Positions 42,078-52,015 are shown, numbered from the stretch's first letter. The stretch: DNA of 64,000 nucleotides from Anaerolineaceae bacterium (GCA_016841445.1 JAENZD010000002.1:248001-312000); one strand, 5' to 3'. Translations and numbers: made by a program. The notes: generated by a model from the letters alone, not told the origin.

Positions 42078-43018
42078 GATTTCACCTTCTCTGTCTCTGA
42101 TTCCCGTATGGTCTGAAGATAGATTTCCTCAAGAGAGTGGCGCAGCTCCCCGACAAATAGGATATCAGCACCAGCATTAACAAGGTCACGGATTATAACG
42201 GGATTGATGGATTCAGGATCCTCTAAAGAGACGACCAATTTTTCTTCAACGTTTTTTACTTCTATGACACCCGGTATTTTCTCAACCACACCTATCCATT
42301 TGGGATCAACCGCTCGCAGATGGAAAACCACTTTTCGTCCATAGATCTTCTGGCGTAAATTGGCAGGGGTATCTACTTCGATCAAGCTGGTATTAAAAAT
42401 CCCGATCCGGTTGCAGAGATGGTCTGCTTCGTTCAGGTTATGGGTGCACATGAATATGGTGCGACCTTGTACACTTAACTCTTCAATGAAAGATCTCACA
42501 AGACTGGCTGCTTCGGGGTCCAGGCCGCTGGTTGGCTCGTCCAGGAAAAGGATGTGCGGTTCATGCAGAAGCGTACGGGCTATGGCCAATTTCTGGCGCA
42601 TACCTTTTGAGAACCCCCCAACAGCGTCATCCCTGCGGGACCAAAGGCCCAGCATTTGAAGATATTTCTGGACCTGGCCATCAACATCGTTCACATCATA
42701 CAAATTGGCATAAATTGACAGGTTCTTGAAGGCACTCAGCCGCTCGTACATCCCCGGGCTCTCAGTCAGGATGCCCACAGAACGACGGATCTCCTGGTCA
42801 TTTTCCCCGAGTTTAAACCCGTTTATCCAGGCTGTACCTTCAGTTGGAGCAATCAGGCTGGTCAGCATTCGCACTGTTGTGGTCTTCCCGGCACCGTTCG
42901 GACCCAGGAAGCCGAACACTTCACCTTCAGCGACGGATAGCGAGAGGTCTACAACAGCGTGTATATCTTCACTCTTTTTGATCTTAAATATCTTGGTCAG
43001 GTTTTTTATTTCAATCAT
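42074..43018 (-). CDS. ABC-2-type exporter ATPase
   Basis: 314 residues. Walker A GPNGAGKTT (about residue 39), signature FSKGMRQKLAIARTL, Walker B ILFLDEPTSGLDP, and CTHNLNEADHLCNRIGIF with the switch His. The C-terminal extension of about 90 residues is typical of ABC-2 drug or natrium exporters. It would energise the adjacent permease, which carries a nonsense codon; if the permease is truly dead, this ATPase has lost its partner. ATGA overlap with the permease gene. Confidence 0.92.
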   Translation of the reverse strand: MIEIKNLTKIFKIKKSEDIHAVVDLSLSVAEGEVFGFLGPNGAGKTTTVRMLTSLIAPTEGTAWINGFKLGENDQEIRRSVGILTESPGMYERLSAFKNLSIYANLYDVNDVDGQVQKYLQMLGLWSRRDDAVGGFSKGMRQKLAIARTLLHEPHILFLDEPTSGLDPEAASLVRSFIEELSVQGRTIFMCTHNLNEADHLCNRIGIFNTSLIEVDTPANLRQKIYGRKVVFHLRAVDPKWIGVVEKIPGVIEVKNVEEKLVVSLEDPESINPVIIRDLVNAGADILFVGELRHSLEEIYLQTIRESETEKVKS

Positions 43019-43229
43019 AATTCTCTCGATGTCATTTCAATGGTTTACTTATTGTAACTTGCAGGAAGCAATTCTACATTAGAACTGTAATAAGGGGAAG
43101 GTTCTCCATGGATTAGGCAATGAACTGGGAAGAGTAGAAGATAGACAGGGATTCTTGGTGTGAAGAAATCAACACCCCTTATCTCATCTGTGAGATAAAC
43201 AATTCTTGAAAATAACCACAGAAGGTTGT

Positions 43230-43871
43230 TTAGTTGTGATCGAATGACAACCAATAGGCCGCTGCACCGAAGGCAACGGCGACATTCAAAGAGCGTTTCT
43301 CACCAAGCATTGGGAGGGCGACAACAGATTCGCAAATCTCGATGATATCAGGGTCAACACCGGCTTGTTCATTCCCAAGGATAAGTGCTACCGGCCGCTC
43401 ATCTTTTGGATCGAGATGAAATTGAAACATGGGTACAGCTTGAGGTGTAAATTCCAGCGCAATCAGATGGTATCCCTGTTCATGAAGGGCTATGGATACA
43501 TCCAGTGCGTTGGTGTGGTACTGCCAGGGCACGCTCAGTTCTGAACCCAGGGCTGTCTTTTGAATGTCGGCATGGTCTGCCGGTGTGGGCGTGATCCCGC
43601 ACAGATAAAGTTGGCTTGCGCCAACAGCATCAGCAGTGCGAAAGATAGAACCGACATTAAATACACTGCGGATGTTATCAAGGATAACTTCAATGGATAT
43701 TCTTGCTTTTTGGAATTCTGCTTTATTCGGTTCATACGAGATACTTTTTCGCATGAAATTCAGCGGAGAACCGCAGCGTGGACAGAATGCTCCTTTGTGG
43801 CGTGCAGGATCGATTGGAAAACGAAACCGGCAGTCGGGATTGGTGCAACCCCTGATTTCAAATTCAGCCAT
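43230..43871 (-). CDS. SpoU/TrmH-family RNA 2'-O-methyltransferase with N-terminal zinc ribbon
   Basis: 213 residues. The first 40 residues hold CTNPDC...CPRC, a four-cysteine zinc ribbon. The SPOUT knot follows: IRSVFNVGSIFRTADAVGASQLYLCG (motif 1), ALILGNEQAGVDPDII (motif 2) and LPMLGEKRSLNVAVAFGAAAY (motif 3, with the conserved SLNV). It methylates a ribose in tRNA or rRNA; the target cannot be assigned. The N-terminal ribbon is an addition to the usual TrmH core and may guide RNA recognition. Confidence 0.87.
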   Translation of the reverse strand: MAEFEIRGCTNPDCRFRFPIDPARHKGAFCPRCGSPLNFMRKSISYEPNKAEFQKARISIEVILDNIRSVFNVGSIFRTADAVGASQLYLCGITPTPADHADIQKTALGSELSVPWQYHTNALDVSIALHEQGYHLIALEFTPQAVPMFQFHLDPKDERPVALILGNEQAGVDPDIIEICESVVALPMLGEKRSLNVAVAFGAAAYWLSFDHN

Positions 43872-44300
43872 TCTGAAAATCCTATTGGATAAAAAAGATT
43901 GACGTAACTAACCTATTAATTGTACATCTATAAAATAAACCCCGTATACTTACCTAGATATCCATTAAATGCCAAACGCCTGGGTGAGGGGGGCACCCAA
44001 GCGTTTGACGCTATAAATATATCATAAAGAGTGAGAGAATACAAGCCTCTGAAGATTAGAATTATATTAGAAATTAAGGTTATTTTCAGAGTTTGCTGAT
44101 TCCACGGGAGGATTACTTGTGGTGTAAGCTAATGGCTGTTGAATCGTTCAAACTTTCAATAAAATATTTGTTTTCACTTGAAAATCTGTGATAATTAATA
44201 TGATGAAGCACAGCCTCAGATGATAGCCATTTTCCGCTGTGGTAAAATTCATTTATTAATACAAATAATAGTATATTAGTCATATTTATTGGGAGGAAAA
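43872..44300. promoter_or_regulatory. Divergent gene-free interval with a hairpin, upstream of the 2-oxoacid dehydrogenase operon
   Basis: 429 AT-rich bases without a credible gene, between divergent genes, so both promoters must lie here. CAAACGC and TGGGTG (43973-43986) pair with CACCCA and GCGTTTG (43994-44007) to form a hairpin with one internal mismatch. It may be an operator or a short non-coding RNA structure. The stretch just before the start codon contains GGGAGG (44291-44296). No riboswitch class was recognised. Confidence 0.5.
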
Positions 44301-45281
44301 ATGCCGCTTTCTAAAGAACTGAAGAAAGAAATGTTCTGGATGATGCTGCTTTCCAGGCGGCTGGATGAGCGAGCCTGGGTGCTTCATCGCCAGGGCAAAA
44401 TCGCATTTCATATTTCCGGGATTGGCCAGGAGGCGGCGCAGGTCGGTGCCGTTTATGCGCTTAATAAGGGAAAGGATTGGCTAGTTCCCTATTACCGTGA
44501 CCTGGCGATGATGATCGCGATGGGGATGACCCCAACCGAATTTGTGATGAGCCTGATGGGCAAAGCTGCTGAGCCAACCTCAGGCGCAAGGCAGATGCCG
44601 AGCCATTTCAGCTTACGCCAGGCGAATATCGTCAGCCACTCAGCACCTGTAGCGACACAGTCCCCCCATGCATCGGGGATTGGACTTGGGATCAAGCTGG
44701 ATGGTAAAGATGAGGTTGTGCTTACCACAGTCGGTGAGGGTTCCACATCACAGGGAGAGTGGTATGAAGCTGTTAATTTTGCGGCTATTCACACCCTGCC
44801 GGTGGTATTCATCGTAGAGAATAACCAGTATGCAATATCCGTTCCCCAGGAAAAGCAAATGGCCGTCAGCAACGCTGCAGATAAAGCCTGCGGCTTAGGT
44901 TTGGATGGCTTCCAGGTGGACGGAACGAAGGTTTTTGAGGTCTACGAAGCAGTCGAAAGAGCGGTTGAAAAGGCCCGGAATGGCGGCGGCGCAACGGTGA
45001 TCGAAGCAAAAATGTACCGCCTCACGCCCCATTCTTCGGACGATGACGACCGCAGCTATCGCACCCGTGAGGAGGTTGAGGAACATAAGAAGCGGGATCC
45101 TATTCTTTTAGCCAGGGAACAGCTGATTGAAGAAGGCTTAATGACAGAAGAGGAATACCAGGAATGGGAAGAAAAAGCGAAAGCTGAGGTGGACCGGGCT
45201 GTTGATGAAGCAACAAAGGCACCTTATCCAAAACCTGAAGATGCTGCCTTCCCGGTTTATGCGGAGGTGAAACATGGCTGA
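44301..45281 (+). CDS. 2-oxoacid dehydrogenase E1 component, alpha subunit
   Basis: 326 residues from the ATG at 44301 after GGGAGG (a TTG four codons earlier overlaps that site). It carries the ThDP part of E1: GQEAAQVGAVYALNKGKDWLVPYYRDLA, SGARQMPSHFS, and TVGEGSTSQGEWYEAVNFAAIHTLPVVFIVENNQYAIS, the ThDP motif GEGS...NN. RSYRTREEVEEHKKRDP near the C-terminus is branched-chain-like. With E1beta it decarboxylates a 2-oxoacid, branched-chain or pyruvate. The substrate is uncertain. Overlaps E1beta by eight bases. Confidence 0.9.
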   Translation: MPLSKELKKEMFWMMLLSRRLDERAWVLHRQGKIAFHISGIGQEAAQVGAVYALNKGKDWLVPYYRDLAMMIAMGMTPTEFVMSLMGKAAEPTSGARQMPSHFSLRQANIVSHSAPVATQSPHASGIGLGIKLDGKDEVVLTTVGEGSTSQGEWYEAVNFAAIHTLPVVFIVENNQYAISVPQEKQMAVSNAADKACGLGLDGFQVDGTKVFEVYEAVERAVEKARNGGGATVIEAKMYRLTPHSSDDDDRSYRTREEVEEHKKRDPILLAREQLIEEGLMTEEEYQEWEEKAKAEVDRAVDEATKAPYPKPEDAAFPVYAEVKHG

Positions 45282-46260
45282 AATCACACTTGTTGAAGCC
45301 ATCCGCCAGGCAATGGATGAAGAACTGGCACATGACGAAAACGTGTTTATTATTGGCGAAGATGTCGGCGTGCGCGGTGGTGTTTTTCGTGCGACTGTCG
45401 GTTTATTCGATAAATATGGCGGAGACCGGGTGATCGATTCACCCCTGGCAGAGCTGACCATTGTGGGAGTGGGTGTTGGTGCTGCCCTTTATGGCAAACG
45501 TCCGATCTGCGAAATCCAGTTTGCTGATTTTATCTACCCGGCTTTCAACCAGATCGTGAGCGAAGCAGCCAAGATGTATTATCGCTCAAACGGTGAATGG
45601 TCTGTTCCGATGGTGATCCGTGCCCCTTACGGTGGTGGGATTGGCGGCGGGCTGTACCACTCCCAGAGCGTGGAAGCATTCTTCACCCATGTGCCGGGGT
45701 TGAAAGTGGTGATCCCATCCAACCCCTATGATGCTAAGGGGCTGCTGAAATCAGCCGTGCGCGACCCGAATCCTGTGATGTTCTTTGAACCCAAGAAAGG
45801 CTACCGGCTGATCAAAGGTGACGTACCGGATGATGAGGAATATACCGTCCCGATCGGACCAGCCAAGGTGGCACGAAAAGGCAGTGACCTGAGCCTGTTT
45901 GCTTACGGCATGATGCACCATTATGCATTGAAGGCAGCGCAGATGGTTGCGGATGAAGGGATCGATGTTGAGGTGATTGACCTGCGCACGCTCTACCCGG
46001 TTGACCGGGAAACCATTCTTTCTTCGATTCGAAAGACCAGCAAAGCCCTGATCGTCCATGAAGACAACCTGACCGGTGGGTATGGCGCTGAAATAGCTGC
46101 GACGATTGCGGAATGGAGCTTCATGGACCTTGATGCGCCGGTTAAGCGTTTGGGAGGGCCGGATGTCCCGGCAGTACCTTTCAGCCACCCGATGCAGGAG
46201 TGGTTTATGGTCAATACAGACAAGATTGCTGATGCCATCCGGGAGCTGGCTTCATTTTAA
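45274..46260 (+). CDS. 2-oxoacid dehydrogenase E1 component, beta subunit
   Basis: 328 residues. AEITLVEAIRQAMDEELAHDENVFIIGEDVGVRGGVFRAT is the classic N-terminus, followed by DSPLAELTIVGVGVGAALYG (with the Glu that activates ThDP), EIQFADFIYPAFNQIVSEAAKMYYRS, PYGGGIGGGLYHSQS and VEVIDLRTLYPVDRETI. It completes the E1 heterotetramer with the alpha subunit. Gene overlap and the following E2 gene show an operon encoding one complex. Confidence 0.92.
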   Translation: MAEITLVEAIRQAMDEELAHDENVFIIGEDVGVRGGVFRATVGLFDKYGGDRVIDSPLAELTIVGVGVGAALYGKRPICEIQFADFIYPAFNQIVSEAAKMYYRSNGEWSVPMVIRAPYGGGIGGGLYHSQSVEAFFTHVPGLKVVIPSNPYDAKGLLKSAVRDPNPVMFFEPKKGYRLIKGDVPDDEEYTVPIGPAKVARKGSDLSLFAYGMMHHYALKAAQMVADEGIDVEVIDLRTLYPVDRETILSSIRKTSKALIVHEDNLTGGYGAEIAATIAEWSFMDLDAPVKRLGGPDVPAVPFSHPMQEWFMVNTDKIADAIRELASF

Positions 46261-46332
46261 GGTGGTCTACGTCCATACTACCTCGGGGCAAAGGTTTACA
46301 ATGATAGGGAGAATATTCAAGGAGGATTTGCT

Positions 46333-47628
46333 ATGCCAACCAAAGTGATTATGCCCAAACTGGGCGAGTCGGTGGTGGAGGGAACCGTTACCGCCTGGCT
46401 TAAGAAGGAAGGGGAGCAGGTTGAGGAATATGAATCGCTGCTGGAAGTCAACACGGATAAAGTAGACACCGAAGTTCCCAGCCCGGCCAGTGGAACAATC
46501 CTGAAAATTATTGTTGGTGAAGATACAACTGTTGAAGCAGGCACCATATTGGCCTGGATTGGTGACCCGGGTGAGGAAATTCCTGAGGGTGGCGGAAAAG
46601 TCGAACAAGGGGAAGAACCATTGCCAGAGCCCGAAGCGGATTTAACTGGAAAAGAGCAGAATGGCCAGCAGCCTTCTGGTCGTAATGAAGATCTGGGCTA
46701 TATTTCCCCCGTGGTCGCCAGGTTGGCCAGTGAAAAGAATGTGAAACTGCAGAATGTCAAAGGCACTGGCATGGATGGGCGGATCACCAAAAAAGATGTG
46801 TTGAACTACCTCGAAAGCGAACAGGGTGCAGAAGACGTAGAGGTTCCCATCTGGGAGACGCCTGCTGATGGTGATCTTTTCCGCCCAACGGAAATGGTGT
46901 TTGCAAAGCTGGATCAGGCGCAGTCTGATGCGAACCAGGAGAAAATGCAGGCTATTCCGGGTGAAACAATGAAGTTGAGTCCCATGCGAAAGCGGATTGC
47001 TGAACACATGGTGATGAGCAAGCACACTGCACCCCATGTGACGACGGTGATGGAAGCGGATATGAGCCGCGTGGCAGCGCACCGCCAGGCTAACCAGTTT
47101 GAAGGCGCAAGAGTAACGTACACGGCTTATTTCCTGGCGGCAATCACTGCCGGCTTGAAGGCTGTCCCCCTGGCGAATTCGTCCTGGACAGATGAAGGTA
47201 TTCGAATTCACCAGCAAATAAACCTGGGAATGGCAGTAGCTTTGCCTTCGGGCGGTTTAATCGTGCCGGTGATCCAACATGCTGATGAGCTTTCGTTGAC
47301 CGGGATTGCCAAAAAAGTTAATGACCTGGCCGAACGCGCCCGAGTTGGCAAACTGGAACCGAATGAGGTTCAGGGAGGGACGTTTACGCTGACAAATCAT
47401 GGGACAAAAGGATCATTGTTTGCGACCCCGGTCATCAACCAGCCACAAAGCGGTATCCTGGGGACAGGTATCATCCAGAAACGTGCGGTGGTCATTGCGG
47501 ATGCGATCGCGATCCGGCCGATGGTTTACCTGAGCTACGCTTTTGACCATCGGATACTGGATGGGCAGTCCGCAGACACATTTTTGGCTCACGTTGTTCA
47601 AGCTCTCGAAAATTGGATTGGGGCTTAG
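46333..47628 (+). CDS. 2-oxoacid dehydrogenase E2 component (dihydrolipoamide acyltransferase)
   Basis: 431 residues. One lipoyl domain with the lipoyl Lys43 in VNTDKVDTEVPSP, an acidic Glu/Gly/Pro linker (about 80-115), a peripheral-subunit-binding domain (YISPVVARLASEKNVKL...GRITKKDVL), then the catalytic domain with KLSPMRKRIAEHMVMSK and AFDHRILDGQSAD, whose His and Asp are catalytic. It transfers the acyl group from E1 to CoA and forms the core of the complex. CAAGGAGG precedes the ATG. Confidence 0.93.
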   Translation: MPTKVIMPKLGESVVEGTVTAWLKKEGEQVEEYESLLEVNTDKVDTEVPSPASGTILKIIVGEDTTVEAGTILAWIGDPGEEIPEGGGKVEQGEEPLPEPEADLTGKEQNGQQPSGRNEDLGYISPVVARLASEKNVKLQNVKGTGMDGRITKKDVLNYLESEQGAEDVEVPIWETPADGDLFRPTEMVFAKLDQAQSDANQEKMQAIPGETMKLSPMRKRIAEHMVMSKHTAPHVTTVMEADMSRVAAHRQANQFEGARVTYTAYFLAAITAGLKAVPLANSSWTDEGIRIHQQINLGMAVALPSGGLIVPVIQHADELSLTGIAKKVNDLAERARVGKLEPNEVQGGTFTLTNHGTKGSLFATPVINQPQSGILGTGIIQKRAVVIADAIAIRPMVYLSYAFDHRILDGQSADTFLAHVVQALENWIGA

Positions 47629-47741
47629 CGGACGTTTATTAGCAGGTGAATTTCGGTATAATAAAAGACTGGATGTTACTTATATATGATTGTGATCATC
47701 ATAAATGATGATATTAAAAATGAAAGAGAGATGACCTTAAA

Positions 47742-49139
47742 ATGAAAGAATATGATGTTGTTGTAATTGGTGCCGGCCCAGGCGGATACGTTGCTGCTAT
47801 TCGCAGTTCCCAGCTTGGCTTGAAGACAGCCATTGTTGAGAAACGCTGGTTGGGCGGTGTTTGTTTAAATGTAGGCTGCATTCCCTCAAAAGCACTCATA
47901 AAAAACGCAGAGGTGGCACATACCCTTCGTGAGCGCGGCAGGGAATTTGGCTTCAGTTTTGATAACCTTGAACTGGATTATAAGGTTGCTTATGAACGCA
48001 GCCGAAAAGTTTCAGACCGTTTGGTACGCGGTGTGGGATTCTTAATGAAGAAAAACAACATCGATGTTCATATGGGGGCCGCTAAGCTCACTGCTAAGGA
48101 TACGGTTGAGGTTACTCCTGAAGAAGGTGAAAAAGAAACCCTTAAAGCCAAGAACATCATCATTGCTACCGGTTCCCATCCTTTCACTGTGCCTGGCGTT
48201 GACCTGGATGGTGAAAAAGTTGTGGATTATGAAGATGCGATCCTCCGCAAAGAACTGCCTGAATCCGTCGTGATTATTGGCGGCGGCGCGATTGGTGTGG
48301 AGTTCGCCACCATTTGGAATGGTTACGGGGTGGATGTGACCATTGTTGAAATGTTGGATCACCTCTTACCCACTGAGGACGAATCTGTTGCGGCTGAGAT
48401 TGAAAAGGCTTATAAAAAACGCAAAATCAACGTCATGACCAAATCAAAGGTCAAAATTGTTGAAACCAATGATAAAGGTACAAAGGTCACTGTAGAAACC
48501 AAAGATGGCGAAGAAGTGATTGAAGCGGAGCTAACCCTGGCGGCGATTGGGTTCAAACCCAACAGTAATGGCCTGGGATTGGAAGAAATTGGCGTCACAT
48601 TGGATAAGCGCGGCTTCATTGAGATCGATGAGAAAATGGCGACCAGCGTAAAAGGCATTTACGCCATCGGTGATGTGACCGGCAAGCTCCTTCTTGCACA
48701 TGTTGCCCAAGCCATGGGCGTGGTTGCAGCAGAAAACATTGCAGGCGTTGAAACCGTCACGCTCGATTACAACATGATGCCAAGGGCAACCTACAGCTAC
48801 CCACAGACGGCATCTTTTGGTTACACTGAAGCAAAAGCCAAAGAACAGGGCTACGATGTGGCGGTGGGAGAGTTCCCCTTCCAGCCTAATGGCAAGGCCC
48901 TGGGTCTTGGAGATTACCAGGGGTTCGTGAAGGTCGTTACGGACAAGAAATACGGCGAGCTGTTAGGTGCGCAAATGGTAGGACCTGAAGTTTCTGAACT
49001 GCTCCCCGAATTAACCCTGGCGCAGCGCTTTGAACTGACTGCCCATGAGATCGGTCGCAACGTGCACGCCCACCCAACCCTGACGGAAGCTATCATGGAA
49101 GCAGCTGAACAGGCTTTGGGCAAGGCAATTCACATCTGA
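47742..49139 (+). CDS. lpdA: Dihydrolipoamide dehydrogenase (E3)
   Basis: 465 residues. FAD motif VVVIGAGPGGYVAAI, redox-active disulfide Cys41/Cys46 in GGVCLNVGCIPSK, NAD motif VIIGGGAIGVEFATIWNGYG, the second FAD motif GIYAIGDVTGKLLLAHVAQAMG, and the catalytic His in NVHAHPTLTEAIMEAA. It reoxidises the lipoyl group of E2 with NAD+. It is the last gene of the four-gene complex, about 110 bases after E2, and is followed by a terminator. Confidence 0.95.
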   Translation: MKEYDVVVIGAGPGGYVAAIRSSQLGLKTAIVEKRWLGGVCLNVGCIPSKALIKNAEVAHTLRERGREFGFSFDNLELDYKVAYERSRKVSDRLVRGVGFLMKKNNIDVHMGAAKLTAKDTVEVTPEEGEKETLKAKNIIIATGSHPFTVPGVDLDGEKVVDYEDAILRKELPESVVIIGGGAIGVEFATIWNGYGVDVTIVEMLDHLLPTEDESVAAEIEKAYKKRKINVMTKSKVKIVETNDKGTKVTVETKDGEEVIEAELTLAAIGFKPNSNGLGLEEIGVTLDKRGFIEIDEKMATSVKGIYAIGDVTGKLLLAHVAQAMGVVAAENIAGVETVTLDYNMMPRATYSYPQTASFGYTEAKAKEQGYDVAVGEFPFQPNGKALGLGDYQGFVKVVTDKKYGELLGAQMVGPEVSELLPELTLAQRFELTAHEIGRNVHAHPTLTEAIMEAAEQALGKAIHI

Positions 49140-49190
49140 TCAAAAATTTGCTAAAATTGAGTTAACAGGCGGACCATTTCCCCTAGAAAG

Positions 49191-49230
49191 CCATTCCCCG
49201 GAACCATCTTTGTGTTGGGGAATGGTTTTT
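49191..49230 (+). terminator. Rho-independent terminator after lpdA
   Basis: CCATTCCCC (49191-49199) pairs with GGGGAATGG (49217-49225), followed by TTTTT. The loop is 17 bases. Located 52 bases after the lpdA stop. Confidence 0.85.
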
Positions 49231-49380
49231 GATTAATAACGAATTTTGGGGTTGTTTTTAGATGTCATGTTTCCAATATCACAAAAAACGGTGGAGCTGG
49301 CCTTGATGGGGGCATCCGCAAAGCTTAACGGCACCCCGAGATTAAGGGGTCATGATTTCAACGTGATGAAAAAGGATGCC

Positions 49381-51423
49381 TTAAGCCATATTCGCCAGCG
49401 CAAATGTCCACATATCTGAGAATTCTTCAATTAACTTGGCGGTGGGTTTGCCGGCTCCGTGTCCAGCCCGGGTCTCGATCCGGATCAGGACGGGTGCATT
49501 CCCAGCCTGGGCAGCCTGTAACGCAGCAGCAAACTTAAAACTGTGTGCAGGAAAAACCCTATCGTCATGATCGCCTGTCATTACCATGGTTGGGGGATAT
49601 GCAACCCCAGGTTGGATGTTGTGATATGGTGAATATGCTTTTAGAAACGCAAACTCCTCCGGGTTGTCGGGCGAGCCATAATCCGAAACCCATGCCCATC
49701 CAATGGTAAATTTATGGAAGCGAAGCATGTCCATCACCCCCACGTTCGGCAGGCAGACACCAAACAGGTCAGGCCGCTGGGTCATACAGGCACCGATCAG
49801 CAGGCCGCCGTTGCTTCGGCCGCCGATCGTTAGCTTCGCTTTGCGGGTATAGCCCTCCTCGACCAGGACTTCCGCAGCCGAGATGAAATCATCAAATACA
49901 TTCTGTTTATTGGTTTTCATTCCGCCTTCATGCCATTCTCTTCCGTATTCCCCGCCGCCGCGAAGATGTGCCTGGGCATAGATTCCGCCCATCTCCATCC
50001 ACACCAGGTTGGGCACGCTGAAACTGACCGGGATGGAAATATCGAACCCGCCGTAGCCGTATAAATAGGTTGGGACATCACCATTTACTTCGAGGTCTTT
50101 GCGGTGGCTGATGAACAGCGGTATCCGGGTGCCGTCCTTGCTCTTATAAAAAACCTGTTCAGTAGCATAATCTTCAGGGTTGAAAGCCAGGACAGGAGAT
50201 CGGAAGATTTCACTTTTCCGGGTTTCGAGATCAATGTGATAAACTGTTCCGGGGGTTGTGAAGTTGGAGAATTTATAGAAGGTTTCAGGGTCGTCGCTGC
50301 GACCGCTGAAACCAATGACAGTCCCCGGTCCAGGCAGCTCGAGATCACCATCCGGCGAACCGTCTGTTTTAAAAAACCGAACCTGGTGCGCTGCGTGATG
50401 CAAATAGGTGCAGACGAATCGGCCACCTACATAATCAATAAATTCCAATTTGTCGTCACCTTCTGGAATTAATGTTTCCCAATCGCCTGCCTTGGGCTGG
50501 CTGATATCCATCGCGATCAATTGATGCTGGGGGGCCTGGTAATCCGTCTTGAAGAAGAATCGCCCTTCCTGATTGCCTACCAGGATGTATTCCGCATCAA
50601 AATCCCGCAGCAGTTCGCCTACCTCAGCATCCGAGTCTGACAGGTCCCGGTAGAATACACCGTTTTCAGAAGCTGTTCCATGGGAGACATAAATGATCAG
50701 GAAGTTTCCATCTTCGGTCACGACACCATTGAAAAGCCATTCCTTTTGGTCAGGACGTTCGTAGATCAGCTTGTCGTCCGATTGGGGGGTTCCTAATTTG
50801 TGATAATAAAGTTTATGAAAATAATTTGACTGCTTGAGGGCTGCCCCTTCCGGTTCTTCATAGCGGCTGTAGAAGAATCCCTGGCTGTCTTTGTCCCAGC
50901 TGGCACCCGAGAATTTAACCCAATCAACCCTATCTTCCAGATCCTGACAGTCGTCTACCCGCCGGACATGCCAGGTTTGCCAATCGGAACCAGCCTCAGA
51001 CAACCCATAAGCCAGGTATTGACCATCCCTGCTGACAGCAGCGCCGCTCAGGGCAACGGTGCCATCTTCAGAGAGGGTGTTCGGGTCAATCAACAGCCGG
51101 GGTTCAGCTTCCAAATTTTTCATCCAATACAGCACATCCTGGTTTTGAAGCCCGTTATTGAACATGAAAAAATAGCGACCTGCACGTTTGAACGGTGCGG
51201 AATACTTCTCGTAATTCCACAGTTCTGTCATCCGGTTTTGGATCTTTTTTCGCAGCGGTGACTGCTTCAGAAAGTCAAATGTGACCTCATTTTGGGCATC
51301 GATCCAATCTTTGATCTCGTCGCTGTCAAGGTCTTCCATCCAGCGGTAGGGGTCCGGCACATCCTGCCCGTGAAGCTTCTCCACCAGATCTTGCTTTCTC
51401 GTTTGGGGATATTTGAAGGACAT
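49381..51423 (-). CDS. Prolyl oligopeptidase (S9A family)
   Basis: 680 residues from the ATG at 51423 (AGGAGA five bases upstream; a GTG one codon earlier is less likely). The N-terminal part forms a beta-propeller (for example DPYRWMEDLDSDEIKDWIDAQN, typical of S9A). The C-terminal hydrolase domain has YGYGGFDISIPVSFS, the nucleophile Ser in GGRSNGGLLIGACMTQRP, the Asp in GDHDDRVFPAHSFKF and the His in RAGHGAGKPTAK. It cleaves after proline in short peptides. No signal peptide, so cytoplasmic. Length matches the family. Confidence 0.95.
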   Translation of the reverse strand: MSFKYPQTRKQDLVEKLHGQDVPDPYRWMEDLDSDEIKDWIDAQNEVTFDFLKQSPLRKKIQNRMTELWNYEKYSAPFKRAGRYFFMFNNGLQNQDVLYWMKNLEAEPRLLIDPNTLSEDGTVALSGAAVSRDGQYLAYGLSEAGSDWQTWHVRRVDDCQDLEDRVDWVKFSGASWDKDSQGFFYSRYEEPEGAALKQSNYFHKLYYHKLGTPQSDDKLIYERPDQKEWLFNGVVTEDGNFLIIYVSHGTASENGVFYRDLSDSDAEVGELLRDFDAEYILVGNQEGRFFFKTDYQAPQHQLIAMDISQPKAGDWETLIPEGDDKLEFIDYVGGRFVCTYLHHAAHQVRFFKTDGSPDGDLELPGPGTVIGFSGRSDDPETFYKFSNFTTPGTVYHIDLETRKSEIFRSPVLAFNPEDYATEQVFYKSKDGTRIPLFISHRKDLEVNGDVPTYLYGYGGFDISIPVSFSVPNLVWMEMGGIYAQAHLRGGGEYGREWHEGGMKTNKQNVFDDFISAAEVLVEEGYTRKAKLTIGGRSNGGLLIGACMTQRPDLFGVCLPNVGVMDMLRFHKFTIGWAWVSDYGSPDNPEEFAFLKAYSPYHNIQPGVAYPPTMVMTGDHDDRVFPAHSFKFAAALQAAQAGNAPVLIRIETRAGHGAGKPTAKLIEEFSDMWTFALANMA

Positions 51424-51445
51424 CACATTCTCCTGTTACCAAAAG

Positions 51446-52015
51446 TTAATTGTAATTGGCAATATATTTGAAAAGTTCCGCTGTTAACAGCGCGTCGTCA
51501 ACAGCCCGGTGAGCGTTGGGCAGCGGTATGCCGCAAGCGGCACCGGCAGCTTCCAATTTATGATAGCGGAAACTGCGTCCAAACCGTCCGGTCTCACCGT
51601 AGAAAGCGGCATAGAGCTTCATCACGCAGAAAAAGTATTGGTCATCCATTGACCAATCCAGCCAGTAGCGGCTGTGGGTTTGCTTCATCAACCGCAAATC
51701 AAAGTCAGCATTGTACATCCCCACAAAGCGACCTTCCATGACTGATTGCAGTTCCTCCCAAATATCCTTCCAAACGGGAGCGTCCGCGACCATATCATCG
51801 GTGATATGGTGAATGGTCGTGGAATCGGGTGGGATGGGGATGGCGGGTTTGATGAATGATTCGAAAAGTGTCTGACCGGAGAGGTCCACCACACCGACCT
51901 CGATCACCACGTCATTTGGTGAAAAACCGGTGGTTTCGGTATCGATAAAAATTGGGTCATACGCCAGGATTTTTTTAGCTCGAGCGATGACCTTCGGGTG
52001 TGCAGTAGGAAACAT
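51446..52015 (-). CDS. DEDDh 3'-5' exonuclease (DNA polymerase III epsilon-like)
   Basis: 189 residues. Exo I IFIDTETTGFSPNDVVIEVGVV (D, E), Exo II MYNADFDLRLMKQT (N..FD) and Exo III PNAHRAVDDALLTAELF (H..DD) are all present, giving the DEDDh catalytic set. The family removes nucleotides from 3' ends in repair, RNA processing or replication proofreading. As a standalone domain it is more likely a repair or maturation nuclease than the replicative epsilon subunit. AAAGGAA precedes the ATG. It is the next gene upstream of the prolyl oligopeptidase. Confidence 0.9.
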   Translation of the reverse strand: MFPTAHPKVIARAKKILAYDPIFIDTETTGFSPNDVVIEVGVVDLSGQTLFESFIKPAIPIPPDSTTIHHITDDMVADAPVWKDIWEELQSVMEGRFVGMYNADFDLRLMKQTHSRYWLDWSMDDQYFFCVMKLYAAFYGETGRFGRSFRYHKLEAAGAACGIPLPNAHRAVDDALLTAELFKYIANYN

